NCBI RefSeq assembly: GCF_003991565.1
Contig: NZ_CP032820.1
Location: forward strand, 1-51,017
DNA from: Butyricimonas faecalis
GTDB taxonomy: Bacteria; Bacteroidota; Bacteroidia; Bacteroidales; Marinifilaceae
DNA: 51,017 bases
Direction of reading: 5' to 3'
Under the pieces are notes generated by a model, which had not been told where the DNA came from, searched no databases, and saw only the letters and a list, made by a program, of their open reading frames with translations. Both the position numbers and the translations under genes were made by a program. Positions 25,607 through 33,275 of the stretch are shown here, in pieces (within the stretch, counting starts at the first letter, position 1; every line of letters begins with the position of its first letter).

Positions 25607-25638
25607 CAAATATATAAATTACTAAACACCCTCCCAAA
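25607..25638 (-). promoter_or_regulatory. Promoter of the mob operon
   Basis: On the minus strand TTTG (25635-25638) and TATATTTG (25607-25614) are spaced by 20 bases, a full Bacteroides promoter. The transcript would start near 25600 and carry the oriT hairpins in its leader. Repeat B4 ends about 30 bases upstream. Confidence 0.85.
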
Positions 25639-25667
25639 CAAAAGGGAAAAAAATACAATTAGATAAG

Positions 25668-25907
25668 TTTTTTTGGTATCATAATAATGTTCTCTTATCG
25701 TCCATGCCGGGCAGAACCCGGAAAAGTACGGTATCAAATACCTTCCCGGTTTCTCTCCAGTGCAGGCAGAAAAGGTATCAATTAGATGCAATCCTTTTGC
25801 TGATGGGCGATAGTTCCTGAATGGTGTCGGTATCGTTTCTTTTATGATGCAGCCGTTTTTCTGTATTCAGATATAGAGAGAAACGACACAAAGAACTTTA
25901 GGGAAAA
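25668..25907 (-). repeat. Repeat block B, copy B4 (one inverted end lost)
   Basis: Boxes lie at 25675, 25730, 25774 and 25829 (steps 55, 44, 55). The fourth box is a true GGTATC here, not the GGTGTC variant. The far end AACTTTAGGGAAAA (25894-25907) is intact; the promoter-side TTTTCCCTAAAG is replaced. It lies directly upstream of the mob promoter. Confidence 0.9.
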
Positions 25908-26038
25908 GAAGATTCTTCGTGTTGCTTTTTCTGGAAGTGGAGTATATTAATCATATATTATATGTTTATAGGTTCATATATTATATATTATATATTCATA
26001 TATTATTTATATATAGTGTTTTCTCTTTGTTCTTTTTC

Positions 26039-26160
26039 CCTATAGTTTTATGGTATCAATTTTTTGTGTCCGGCTTCCGGCAGCTTTTTGTATTTGGTAT
26101 CAAAAAGGCGTTCTTCAGAACATATCGAGCATGATAATTCGGTATCAATTTCTTTCCCTA
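26039..26160 (-). repeat. Repeat block A, degenerate copy A4
   Basis: Boxes lie at 26052, 26096 and 26141 (steps 44, 45). The unit that should follow is missing. The sequence between 26102 and 26140 has diverged from the other A copies. The AT-rich tract 25935-26025 joins it to B4. Confidence 0.85.
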
Positions 26161-26180
26161 CAGTATATCAAAAAAGCATA

Positions 26181-26591
26181 GGGACAAAAACCCAACTTTT
26201 TAAAATATGTTTTTTTTAGATAGGGACAAAAACCCAACTTTCGATTGATTAGTTGTATCATATAGTGTCTTTTTTTGTTAATAGGTGTTCTTTTCCCTAA
26301 AGTTTGTGTTAAGATTATGAGAAAAGTTCCTTTTTTATGGGTTTATGTAATAAGAAAAGTTCCTTTTTTGTGTTTGGTATGATTATCAGGTTTTTTTTTA
26401 TCAGCTAGTGATGGTAGTACCCTTAAAAATGAAAGGGTAACTATCTGAAAAACAACAGATAATGGTAAAAAATCAGGGACAAAAACCCAACTTCTTAGGG
26501 ACAAAAACCCAACTTCTTAGGGACAAAAACCCAACTTCTTAGGGACAAAAACCCAACTTTTAGCCCCCTCCTAGGGACAAAAACCCAACTT
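26181..26591. other. Iteron origin of replication (oriV)
   Basis: Seven copies of GGGACAAAAACCCAACTT start at 26181, 26223, 26476, 26498, 26520, 26542 and 26574. Four are spaced exactly 22 bp, two helical turns. Between 26240 and 26460 the DNA is AT-rich and has two direct repeats of AAAAGTTCCTTTTTT. The last iteron touches the stop of repB, so the array lies at the 3' side of the gene. RepB should bind the iterons to start theta replication. Confidence 0.9.
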
Positions 26592-27749
26592 TTATTCATC
26601 TTCTTTTTCTTCTCCAATCATTCCGGGGAGTATTTCTACTTCTTTTAATAATACGGATAAACAATATTCTGCTTTATTTGAAATTTTATTCCAGTTATCT
26701 CTAACATATTCGCCTAGATAAAGCATCTTAGTTACTACTGCTTTATAGTTGCTTAATGTAATCTGTGGAATAAACTGCTGCAAATGCTCGTCCTTCATTG
26801 CAAAGTGCAAAGAACAAAAATTCGTTATCATCTTCTTTTGTCCTTTTAATAGTTCTTCTTCCTTCTTTGATAATGCAGACTTAATAACTTTGAAATTAAG
26901 TTTATAAGGCTGTGTATCGCCTGAATTACGATAAACTTCTGCCATTTCAAACCAGCAATCAGCCTGTTCAAACAAATCATCGTAAACAGGGCGTATTACA
27001 CGTTTATACAAATCTTTAAATTCGGGGTATTTATCTTCTAATTTTAAGAATTTCCGAAATCTATCCACATAGATAGAAAAACCACCTTTTTCTTTCCATG
27101 AGCTAATCAGCATATACATTCTTATTGTATATCTACTTTGCGCTCTTAAAGCTATCTCTTTTATATAGCGTGTAAAACCTCTATCAACATTAATGAAAAC
27201 TTTAGCAACCTCTCTATCCATTTCTAAAGAAAAACCTCTTGAATAAGGAGTTTTAGGTATATTTGCCTTAGTGAATAAACCAGTAATAGACCAACTATCC
27301 TCACCTGTTATTGGGTCTTTAACATCAAGCTCTACAGGAATACTGATTAATTTACGAACCATGCTTTTTACTTCCTTGTATTGGTCTGGATTAACGCCCA
27401 AATCCCGATATGCGATATCTACTCTTATACGGTCTGAATATTCTTGAAATAAAGATAATTGCTCGCATGGAATAGATGTACCATATTTATCTAGATGCTG
27501 AATACTTAATTCTATGACATCCTGTAATTTCTCTATAACAGCAATTAAGATTCTAATCTGTACTGTCTTAAAATCACCAGCCATTAATGTAACTACATTA
27601 GGTTGTTTCAGCCATGTGGGATTTTCTGGGAGTTTCACAGGAAGATTTGTACGAGGATGCCCTTTCCTAATTCTAACAATCTCACCGTCTATTTCTTCTT
27701 TTTCTTCTTTCACCGCACGTTTTCGGGCTTTTATTTCTCTATTTACCAT
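26592..27749 (-). CDS. repB: RepB/Rep_3-family replication initiator
   Basis: The 385-residue protein has the winged-helix pair of Rep_3 initiators (first domain about 55-200, second about 200-330, with MLISSWKEKGGFSIYVDRFRKFL). An acidic tail and a basic N-terminus flank them. Length is typical for Bacteroides theta plasmids. Its iterons lie immediately downstream. The start overlaps the stop region of a 52-residue membrane peptide gene by seven bases. Confidence 0.92.
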   Translation of the reverse strand: MVNREIKARKRAVKEEKEEIDGEIVRIRKGHPRTNLPVKLPENPTWLKQPNVVTLMAGDFKTVQIRILIAVIEKLQDVIELSIQHLDKYGTSIPCEQLSLFQEYSDRIRVDIAYRDLGVNPDQYKEVKSMVRKLISIPVELDVKDPITGEDSWSITGLFTKANIPKTPYSRGFSLEMDREVAKVFINVDRGFTRYIKEIALRAQSRYTIRMYMLISSWKEKGGFSIYVDRFRKFLKLEDKYPEFKDLYKRVIRPVYDDLFEQADCWFEMAEVYRNSGDTQPYKLNFKVIKSALSKKEEELLKGQKKMITNFCSLHFAMKDEHLQQFIPQITLSNYKAVVTKMLYLGEYVRDNWNKISNKAEYCLSVLLKEVEILPGMIGEEKEDE

Positions 27750-27901
27750 CGCTTATTATTTTGACTGATTAATACTCCAAAAAAAAGTAGAATAAAGAAC
27801 ACAAACATAAACTTGGCTATATAAAATAGCCCTATGAAAATCATTCTAAAAATAGCAATGATAATTTCTAATAGATTTCTTATTATGTTCCTCCAGTCCA
27901 T
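27743..27901 (-). CDS. 52-residue membrane peptide overlapping repB
   Basis: ATG at 27901 to TAA at 27743 encodes MDWRNIIRN, then a long hydrophobic stretch (about residues 10-46) and NNKRW. It overlaps the repB start by seven bases, so translation is probably coupled. It may tune repB expression or anchor replication at the membrane (inference). Confidence 0.55.
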   Translation of the reverse strand: MDWRNIIRNLLEIIIAIFRMIFIGLFYIAKFMFVFFILLFFGVLISQNNKRW

Positions 27902-27911
27902 TTTCTTTGTT

Positions 27912-28124
27912 TTATAATTCCTGTCGCCAAAGCTCCGGCTGCACTATTGTATAACCAGCACTTTGCAAATATACTCTTTTAAATTCATCGGGCAACGTTC
28001 CTTCAAGGAATTGCTTTTTATGCCTTGATGCAGTTCGGCGGTCATATGGACTATTTTTAGACCAACCTCTTTTAAGAATTAGTTCCTTAAAGCATTCATC
28101 TAATGTTTTTGCTTTATCTATCAT
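27912..28124 (-). CDS. Small unknown basic protein
   Basis: The 70-residue protein starts MIDKAKTLDECFKELILKRGWSK and contains RRTASRHKKQFLEGTLP, a helical basic pattern that could bind DNA. It overlaps the 160-residue gene by 11 bases. The family is unknown. Confidence 0.6.
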   Translation of the reverse strand: MIDKAKTLDECFKELILKRGWSKNSPYDRRTASRHKKQFLEGTLPDEFKRVYLQSAGYTIVQPELWRQEL

Positions 28125-28596
28125 AATCTTTTCGTAAAGAAATTATAGGGTTTTTCATCCCTTTATACGTTTCACAAGGATTTCCTAACAGTTCGCACAT
28201 AACAAAATGTACAATTTTTCCTTCATCCAATGATAAATTCGATTTATTTGCTAATTCTACAACTAATGTATATTGATAACTATAGTTCTCAACAACAATT
28301 TCTTTTTCATTGGAAACTTCATTGTAAATCTTTCTATACTTATGCCATAAAGACGTATTAAAAAGCTCTACCGTAAGAAAATTGTTTACCTGCTCTGTTG
28401 TATAGTCTTCTGGCAAACGTTTCCCTGTAAGTCTATAAACAGCCTCCATTTTTGCTTTTTTTCCTACAAACTTTTTTTTCCCAATCATCTGACAAGAAGG
28501 GAGTTCATCCCTAGATATAAAAGGCTTCAAATCTGACACCCTACGATATACCTTATATTCAATAAACATTCTATCTATATTTTGATTATATGACAT
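28114..28596 (-). CDS. Unknown soluble protein
   Basis: The 160-residue basic protein shows no membrane segment or recognisable motif. It belongs to the minus-strand string of small genes between promoter P2 and repB. Its 3' end overlaps the next gene, so the two are coupled. Confidence 0.6.
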   Translation of the reverse strand: MSYNQNIDRMFIEYKVYRRVSDLKPFISRDELPSCQMIGKKKFVGKKAKMEAVYRLTGKRLPEDYTTEQVNNFLTVELFNTSLWHKYRKIYNEVSNEKEIVVENYSYQYTLVVELANKSNLSLDEGKIVHFVMCELLGNPCETYKGMKNPIISLRKDYDR

Positions 28597-28629
28597 CTAT
28601 TCCCTTTCACACTATTCGAAAAATTATGG

Positions 28630-28947
28630 TCATTTATCCCAATCATAATTATCGTAATCTATTTCCTTTCCTGTAGCATGGCATTCAGCCACATAATCAG
28701 CCCATTTTTTTCGCTTCGTCACATCAAAAGGCATACGTAGAAACTCATCCTTCCAAGGCTGTATAAAGTAACCAAAATCGTGTTTGTTCGTTACATACTG
28801 AACAGCATCTCTAATGGCGTTATACTCATATCCTTCTTTCAACAATGGTTCGTCACCCAGTTTAGAGTATATGTTTGCCACTTCCCGAAGCATCTTTGCA
28901 AATTCTTTGTATGTGGCAAAATTCTTTTCTTTTTTATCCATAATCAT
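28630..28947 (-). CDS. Unknown acidic protein
   Basis: The 105-residue protein has a helical N-terminus and an aromatic, acidic C-terminus (YDNYDWDK). ATGs at 28947 and 28941 are both possible. No family is recognised. Confidence 0.55.
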   Translation of the reverse strand: MIMDKKEKNFATYKEFAKMLREVANIYSKLGDEPLLKEGYEYNAIRDAVQYVTNKHDFGYFIQPWKDEFLRMPFDVTKRKKWADYVAECHATGKEIDYDNYDWDK

Positions 28948-28965
28948 TCTTTTTTGTTTTGAGTA

Positions 28966-29184
28966 TTAATTTTTTTCGATGAAAGTATTGGTTGTATTCA
29001 ACACCCCGGCTGAATCTCGACTTTTGCCATCTCTTATGAAGATTCCTTCTTCTTTCAACCGTTCATAATCAAATTCATTCATCATGATAATGACAATATT
29101 TTCATTTGTATATAGCTTACACTTCATAAATTGAGTACCTTCTATTTTTCCAATTACGTCTATTTGGATTGTTCTTTCATTCAT
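28966..29184 (-). CDS. Small unknown protein
   Basis: The 72 residues have a beta-rich start (TIQIDVIGKIEGTQFMKCKL) and no motif I know. It lies 18 bases upstream of the next gene in the same string, consistent with one transcript. Confidence 0.5.
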   Translation of the reverse strand: MNERTIQIDVIGKIEGTQFMKCKLYTNENIVIIMMNEFDYERLKEEGIFIRDGKSRDSAGVLNTTNTFIEKN

Positions 29185-29214
29185 AATTCGTTTATTTATA
29201 TATCGATTTGAGGA

Positions 29215-29421
29215 TTATTCTTGTTTTTTTACTTCATATCCCTTTTCTCTGAGATACGCTGCTATATACTCATCATCTCCGACATCATTAAGGACATCGA
29301 AAAGATAACCTTTTACATAACTGGCTACTGCAAGCGCATTTGCATACTCGATGTTCTGCGAAATGAATCTCACTTTCTCTGTTCTTCCTAAGCCTCTGAA
29401 GGCTTCTTCAATTTTGCTCAT
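29215..29421 (-). CDS. Small unknown helical protein
   Basis: The 68-residue protein reads MSKIEEAFRGLGRTEKVRF at its start and looks all-helical, with an acidic middle (DVLNDVGDDEY) and a basic end. No family is recognised. Confidence 0.5.
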   Translation of the reverse strand: MSKIEEAFRGLGRTEKVRFISQNIEYANALAVASYVKGYLFDVLNDVGDDEYIAAYLREKGYEVKKQE

Positions 29422-29433
29422 ATTTATACTGTT

Positions 29434-29625
29434 TTACGCTAATTCTGTTTCAATAAACTTCATCATCTGATTGTGAAAAGAACCACTCCTTTTTTGCGCA
29501 GCCTTACAATCATCAATGGAAAGATTCGATTCCTTAATTATCCCTATTGCGATTGCTGGCATATCTCTGACTACTACAATATGCTGAACAGCAAACCAAA
29601 TACCATCAATAAATTCATTATTCAT
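29434..29625 (-). CDS. Small unknown protein
   Basis: The 63 residues look helical (NEFIDGIWFAVQHIVVVRDMP) with a basic patch KAAQKRSGSF. It lies 12 bases upstream of the 68-residue gene, so they are likely co-translated. Confidence 0.5.
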   Translation of the reverse strand: MNNEFIDGIWFAVQHIVVVRDMPAIAIGIIKESNLSIDDCKAAQKRSGSFHNQMMKFIETELA

Positions 29626-29641
29626 ATCTTCATTTTATTGG

Positions 29642-29782
29642 TTAAAACTCATATTCACTTTCATTGAAATTTTCGATTGAATAAATTAAACCACCGAAGT
29701 CACCTGCTGAGAAGCCTCCAGTAATATTACTTCGATGTGTTCCCTTATACTTACCAAAGGTTAATGTTCTTTCTTGATTCAT
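29642..29782 (-). CDS. 46-residue protein with FGKYKG motif
   Basis: ATG at 29782 to TAA at 29642. The sequence LTFGKYKGTHRSNI resembles the short FGKYKG motif of DUF3820/ExoX-C-like domains, but the rest is too short to decide. It fills the gap between two other genes of the string. Confidence 0.45.
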   Translation of the reverse strand: MNQERTLTFGKYKGTHRSNITGGFSAGDFGGLIYSIENFNESEYEF

Positions 29783-29867
29783 TACTATTCTGTTATGCGT
29801 TATTTGGTATGATAATCCCATTTTATCTTGACTTATATATCTGGAAAAGAGACCTGTGAACTAAAGA

Positions 29868-30257
29868 CTACTCTTTCTTTTCCTTACGCCTCGATTTGAG
29901 AAATTCTTTAGCCGCTTCTTTGTCCTCATGTACTTCATCTGATACATAATATATTATAGCCTTTGAATTGTGAGGATTGTTTTTCCACTTTCTTCCTATT
30001 GCATCCGGATTTACAACATATCCTTCTTTTGCCCATTGCAGGGCTGTTAGGCTCTTTTGGTTCATTCTCTTATACCAAAGAACCTTACGATGCATTTTTG
30101 TCCGGGGAGTAATTACTCCGTCTGCACATACCAGTCCTTCACAGTTGTAACCGGGGCTTTCCAGAAATTCAATTTCTTTTTGAATTTCTTTTATGCTCAT
30201 TTTCTCGATGCGTTCCATGTATTGTGCAATCGTTTCATCTGTCATATCCGCTGCCAT
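29868..30257 (-). CDS. Unknown basic protein
   Basis: The 129-residue protein has a helical N-terminus (TDETIAQYMERIEKMSIKEIQKEIEFLE) and a basic, tryptophan-containing middle (WAKEGYVVNPDAIGRKWKNNPH). A DNA-binding role is possible. No family is recognised. Confidence 0.6.
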   Translation of the reverse strand: MAADMTDETIAQYMERIEKMSIKEIQKEIEFLESPGYNCEGLVCADGVITPRTKMHRKVLWYKRMNQKSLTALQWAKEGYVVNPDAIGRKWKNNPHNSKAIIYYVSDEVHEDKEAAKEFLKSRRKEKKE

Positions 30258-30328
30258 ATTTCATGAATTTATGTATTAAAATAAGGCTATTAACTAGTTT
30301 AATAGCCCATTTTTGATTTCAAATACTA

Positions 30329-30544
30329 TCAAACGTATTTATCCAATTCTTTTTCTAGCTTTTCCCTATCAATCTCTGGAAATAGTTCAAGAACAAGACT
30401 TAGCGAATCGCAATAATTGTTTGCATAGTTTTCTGTATCCATCAATCGTAACACCATTGAACAAAAAATACTCTTTTCCTGCTTAAAAGTACGATTTAAC
30501 ACAGAACTAGATAATCTGAAAATTTTCTTCTCTACTCCAATCAT
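30329..30544 (-). CDS. Small unknown helical protein
   Basis: The 71-residue protein reads MIGVEKKIFRLSSSVLNRTF, then helical, ending IDREKLEKELDKYV. It follows the frameshifted RHH-like gene by about 34 bases on the P2 transcript. Function unknown. Confidence 0.55.
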   Translation of the reverse strand: MIGVEKKIFRLSSSVLNRTFKQEKSIFCSMVLRLMDTENYANNYCDSLSLVLELFPEIDREKLEKELDKYV

Positions 30545-30578
30545 AAATTAATCCTTTCACATTTCTAATAATTGACTA

Positions 30579-30909
30579 TCAATCTGTAGTTTTCTTCAAT
30601 GCTTCAAAAGAAGACAAGTAATCATCAACAGCTTTATTTAACGCTGCATATTTATCTTTCCACGTCCTTATTTGCCGTTGTGTTTCAATATACCTATCAT
30701 TCAAAGTTGCATAATTCTGAATAGCAAATCTAATAGCTTTAGCATCTGTTTTTTCACCAGATAATTTTTTTAGATTTTCTAACTCTGCGCAGGCTGCATC
30801 GTCTAAGCGTAATGTAAACTCTTTTTCATAAAAAAATGATTAATGAATTAATACTGAAAAATAGCACTAACAGTTGGCTACGAAATGGATTTAAGAAGCA
30901 ATGTTTCAT
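30579..30909 (-). pseudogene. RHH-like small protein gene, frameshifted at a run of seven T
   Basis: The ATG at 30909, directly after the shared P2 leader, opens a 27-codon frame that ends TGA just past a T7 run (30830-30837 region). In the +1 frame, without any ATG, about 84 codons follow: YEKEFTLRLDDAACAELENL, then KKLSGEKTDAKAI and on to SSFEALKKTTD. This resembles ribbon-helix-helix start regions. Removing one T would join both into one protein of about 110 residues. It could be a true mutation, ribosomal slippage, or a homopolymer error. Confidence 0.6.
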
Positions 30910-30984
30910 GATTTTGTTTGCTGTTCTTTATACTGGCAGCCAAACCAGCTTTAAAGGTTTGTTTATCTCTTTATTTTCAATACT

Positions 30985-31016
30985 CAAAGATAGTGATTTT
31001 CTATAAATGTCGCAAA
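30985..31016 (-). promoter_or_regulatory. Promoter P2, second copy of the shared promoter and leader
   Basis: On the minus strand TTTG (31013-31016) and TATCTTTG (30985-30992) are 20 bases apart. The 167 bases from the end of block B5 to the ATG at 30909 match the same 167 bases before 9043 almost exactly. It would drive the small-gene string down to repB. Confidence 0.88.
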
Positions 31017-31076
31017 TAATAGGACAATTATTTTTGTTAAAAATGGTTTTAGGTTTATAGACTGCCGAGGTTTTAT

Positions 31077-31326
31077 TTTTCCCTAAGGTTTTTGGTATCA
31101 TAATAATGTTCTCTTATCGTCCATGCCGGGCAGAACCCGGAAAAGTACGGTATCAAATACCTTCCCGGTTTCTCTCCAGTGCAGGCAGAAAAGGTATCAA
31201 TTAGATGCAATCCTTTTGCCGATGGGCGGTAGTTCCTGAATGGTGTCGGTGTCTTTTCTTTTATGATGCAGCCGTTTTCCTGTATTCAAGTATAGAGAGA
31301 AACGACACAAGGAACTTTAGGGAAAA
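31077..31326 (-). repeat. Repeat block B, copy B5 (250 bp)
   Basis: Ends TTTTCCCTAAGGTT and AACTTTAGGGAAAA. Boxes lie at 31094, 31149, 31193 and 31248 (GGTGTC variant); steps 55, 44, 55. The nearest relative is B1, sharing for example the reading CGCCCATCGG instead of CGCCCATCAG found in B3 and B4. Confidence 0.9.
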
Positions 31327-31634
31327 GAAGATTTTTCGTGTTGCTCTTTCTGGAAGTGGAGTATATTAATCATATATTATATGTTTATAGGTTCATATAT
31401 TATATATTCATATATTATTTATATATAGTGTTTTCTCTTTGTTCTTTTTCCCTATAGTTTTATGGTATCAATTTTTTGTGTCCGGCTTCCGGCAGCTTTT
31501 TGTATTTGGTATCAAAAGGTCGTTCTACAGGGTGTGCCAGGAATGATAATTCGGTATCATTTCATCATGCCATGTTTACCCATCAATGCCGCAACTCCGA
31601 AAAGTACGGTATGAATTTCTTTCCCTATAGTTCT
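31327..31634 (-). repeat. AT-rich spacer and repeat block A, copy A5
   Basis: The AT-rich spacer (31365-31430) is followed by boxes at 31464, 31508, 31553 and 31608 (the last GGTATG); steps 44, 45, 55, the reverse order of A1 as expected for inversion. CCCTATAG boxes bound the block at about 31450 and 31623. Together with B5 and P2 it is an inverted copy of 8331-9042. Confidence 0.88.
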
Positions 31635-31652
31635 TATTGGGTTAGACAACAA

Positions 31653-31811
31653 GACGCATTAAAATGTATTCTCAAAGTGAGAATGTATTTTAATTTGCGT
31701 CATGTTTCCGCTTCTGCAATGCTTACTAAAGTGGAGTTACCTAAAAGGTAGTGGAACTTTACTAAGGATTGCAGAAGGGATAAAGAAACATACCTTAGAA
31801 GGGTGGGTGGG
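31653..31811. repeat. Two long hairpins and a GGGTGGGTGGG direct repeat
   Basis: Hairpin 1 (31653-31701) has GACGCA and TAAAAT arms closing on TTCTCA/TGAGAA. Hairpin 2 (31711-31777) has arms of 32 bases that start CTTCTGCAAT and end ATTGCAGAAG, with an AAA loop. After 12 bases comes a 22-base sequence containing CCTTAGAAGGGTGGGTGGG (31790-31811), repeated exactly at 33254-33275. No gene is present. Confidence 0.75.
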
Positions 31812-31883
31812 TTTACCGATAGCAAAACTATTGGAGCGTAACAAAGTGAAGCGATTAAGCCTTTTTGGTTCTTTTTTGGCGTT

Positions 31884-31913
31884 TGAAAAAAGAACTCCCC
31901 CCAATGAGGGGGG
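31884..31913 (-). terminator. Terminator of the ardC-like gene
   Basis: CCCCCC and GGGGGG flank TCATT on the minus strand and are followed by a T-rich tract. It lies 10 bases after the ardC-like stop. Confidence 0.8.
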
Positions 31914-31922
31914 AAGGAATCT

Positions 31923-32933
31923 TTAAGCAACCTTTGTATTTTTCTCTTCTTCAACTTCTCCCACATCTAGCCTTATATTTAGATGCTGGGCTATGAATTT
32001 ACTACCTTTAATAGCATCTGCCAATACAGTAAATAAAAATTTAGGTTCTTCTTTTATTGCTTTGCACCATGATTTTAAATAAGCCGCATTTTCTTCTCTG
32101 ACGGTTACAGAAATACCCAAATATACACCAGACAAAGCCGATATTAATTCTGCTACAAGTTCTTCACGCCCATAATTGAATTTATCATTTTCATAAAATC
32201 CTTTTCGATTTAGTCTATTTTTAACACCTGTACTATGTCCCATTTCATGTAATTCTGTACCATAAAAACTTTCTCCGTCCTTAAATTGGCTCTTTAAAGG
32301 TAAAGTAATGCTATCATTTGATATTGAATAAAACGCACTATCACTAGAAACCGTTTGAATAGGACATACCCAATTTTGATTCTTATTCATTTCATCAAGT
32401 ATTGGATTTACATACATTTCTTTCTCTTCTTGTGGCTGTTCCTCTCCTGAAAATTTAGCCTTTAATATATCCCATCTATTGGGATATTTTTCCGCAAAGT
32501 TTGTTTGGTCTAAATTAAAAACTTGGAAATATTTTGTATAAGCTGCTAAACGGTATTCTTTTTGTTCTTCTTCTGATAATTTGTTATATTCATCATATGA
32601 AATTTTTTCATTTGTCTGACGATGATAAGCACAAAATAATGTGTAATAAACAGGAAAAGCAACAGCACCTTTTAGAACATTAATACCTTCGTTTCGTGCT
32701 TGATTGAATGTCAAAAAAACAGGAGTTTGATAATTATATTTTTCACACAAAAAATAAAGTAAAAAAGCGTTTCCACCACTATAAGTACGACCTGTTAAAT
32801 TTTGTGGTAAAAAGTTCTGTTTAGAGTTGACTTTAGAGAACCAAGGTTTTTGCCAATTCATAGACAAGCTTTCAATTTTTTCAACCATAAGGTTTACAAA
32901 CTTCTCTGCATTTTTATCAAAAGTAGATTTCAT
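31923..32933 (-). CDS. ardC: ArdC-like antirestriction protein (ssDNA-binding plus zinc metallopeptidase domains)
   Basis: The 336-residue protein has the N-terminal ssDNA-binding (DUF1738-type) domain (about 5-135: NWQKPWF, GRTYSGGNAFLLYF) and a C-terminal zincin-like domain with HEMGH at 229-233 and GREELVAEL later. ArdC proteins protect incoming single-stranded plasmid DNA from restriction. The ATG directly follows promoter/leader copy P3. The gene and its promoter are bracketed by the 22-base direct repeats at 31790 and 33254. Confidence 0.9.
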   Translation of the reverse strand: MKSTFDKNAEKFVNLMVEKIESLSMNWQKPWFSKVNSKQNFLPQNLTGRTYSGGNAFLLYFLCEKYNYQTPVFLTFNQARNEGINVLKGAVAFPVYYTLFCAYHRQTNEKISYDEYNKLSEEEQKEYRLAAYTKYFQVFNLDQTNFAEKYPNRWDILKAKFSGEEQPQEEKEMYVNPILDEMNKNQNWVCPIQTVSSDSAFYSISNDSITLPLKSQFKDGESFYGTELHEMGHSTGVKNRLNRKGFYENDKFNYGREELVAELISALSGVYLGISVTVREENAAYLKSWCKAIKEEPKFLFTVLADAIKGSKFIAQHLNIRLDVGEVEEEKNTKVA

Positions 32934-33008
32934 AATTTTGTTTGCTGTTCTTTATACTGGCAGCCAAACCAGCTTTAAAAGTTTATTTATCTCTTTATTT
33001 TCAATACT

Positions 33009-33040
33009 CAAAGATAGTAATTTTCTATAAATGTCGCAAA
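33009..33040 (-). promoter_or_regulatory. Promoter P3, third copy of the shared promoter and leader
   Basis: TTTG (33037-33040) and TATCTTTG (33009-33016) on the minus strand are 20 bases apart. The leader down to 32933 is the same as for P1 and P2 with a few changes. No full GATACC array lies upstream, only one AACTTTAGGGAAAAG box and a TAATACC remnant (about 33090-33122). Confidence 0.88.
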
Positions 33041-33190
33041 TAATAAGACAATTATTTTTGTTAAAAATAGTTTATAATTGGCTGATTTTTAAGGTATTAT
33101 CTTTTCCCTAAAGTTTTATATATTTTGGGTGAGAGATAAGGTTTTATAAACGGAATATTCCCTTTGGGAACATGAAGTCTATAAAACCGA

Positions 33191-33275
33191 ATATCCAATG
33201 CCTTGCTTTTGTAGGTGCTTCATAGAAGCGGTGAAAAAAGCAAAGCATTGGATATACCTTAGAAGGGTGGGTGGG
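33191..33275. repeat. Long hairpin plus direct-repeat copy near the recombinase gene
   Basis: ATATCCAATGC and GCATTGGATAT are the outer arms of a 65-base hairpin (33191-33255), extended by TTGCTTTT/AAAAGCAA. The copy of the GGGTGGGTGGG repeat (33254-33275) overlaps its end. The following bases to 33358 (AGCCCACAGCG, GCGAAAAGCCCGACC) form GC-rich repeats that I recall from other Bacteroides mobile elements. The stretch could be a recombination or replication site. No gene is seen in 33041-33356. Confidence 0.65.

Noticed and set aside
25591..25791. Minus-strand open frame over B4 and the mob promoter
   Set aside because: It is the translation of repeat B and recurs at 18891-19091; the mob promoter and oriT hairpins lie within it.
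31476..31966. Two open frames over A5 and the hairpins (31476-31751 plus, 31700-31966 minus)
   Set aside because: They cross repeats, long hairpins and the ardC terminator; their composition does not look like protein.
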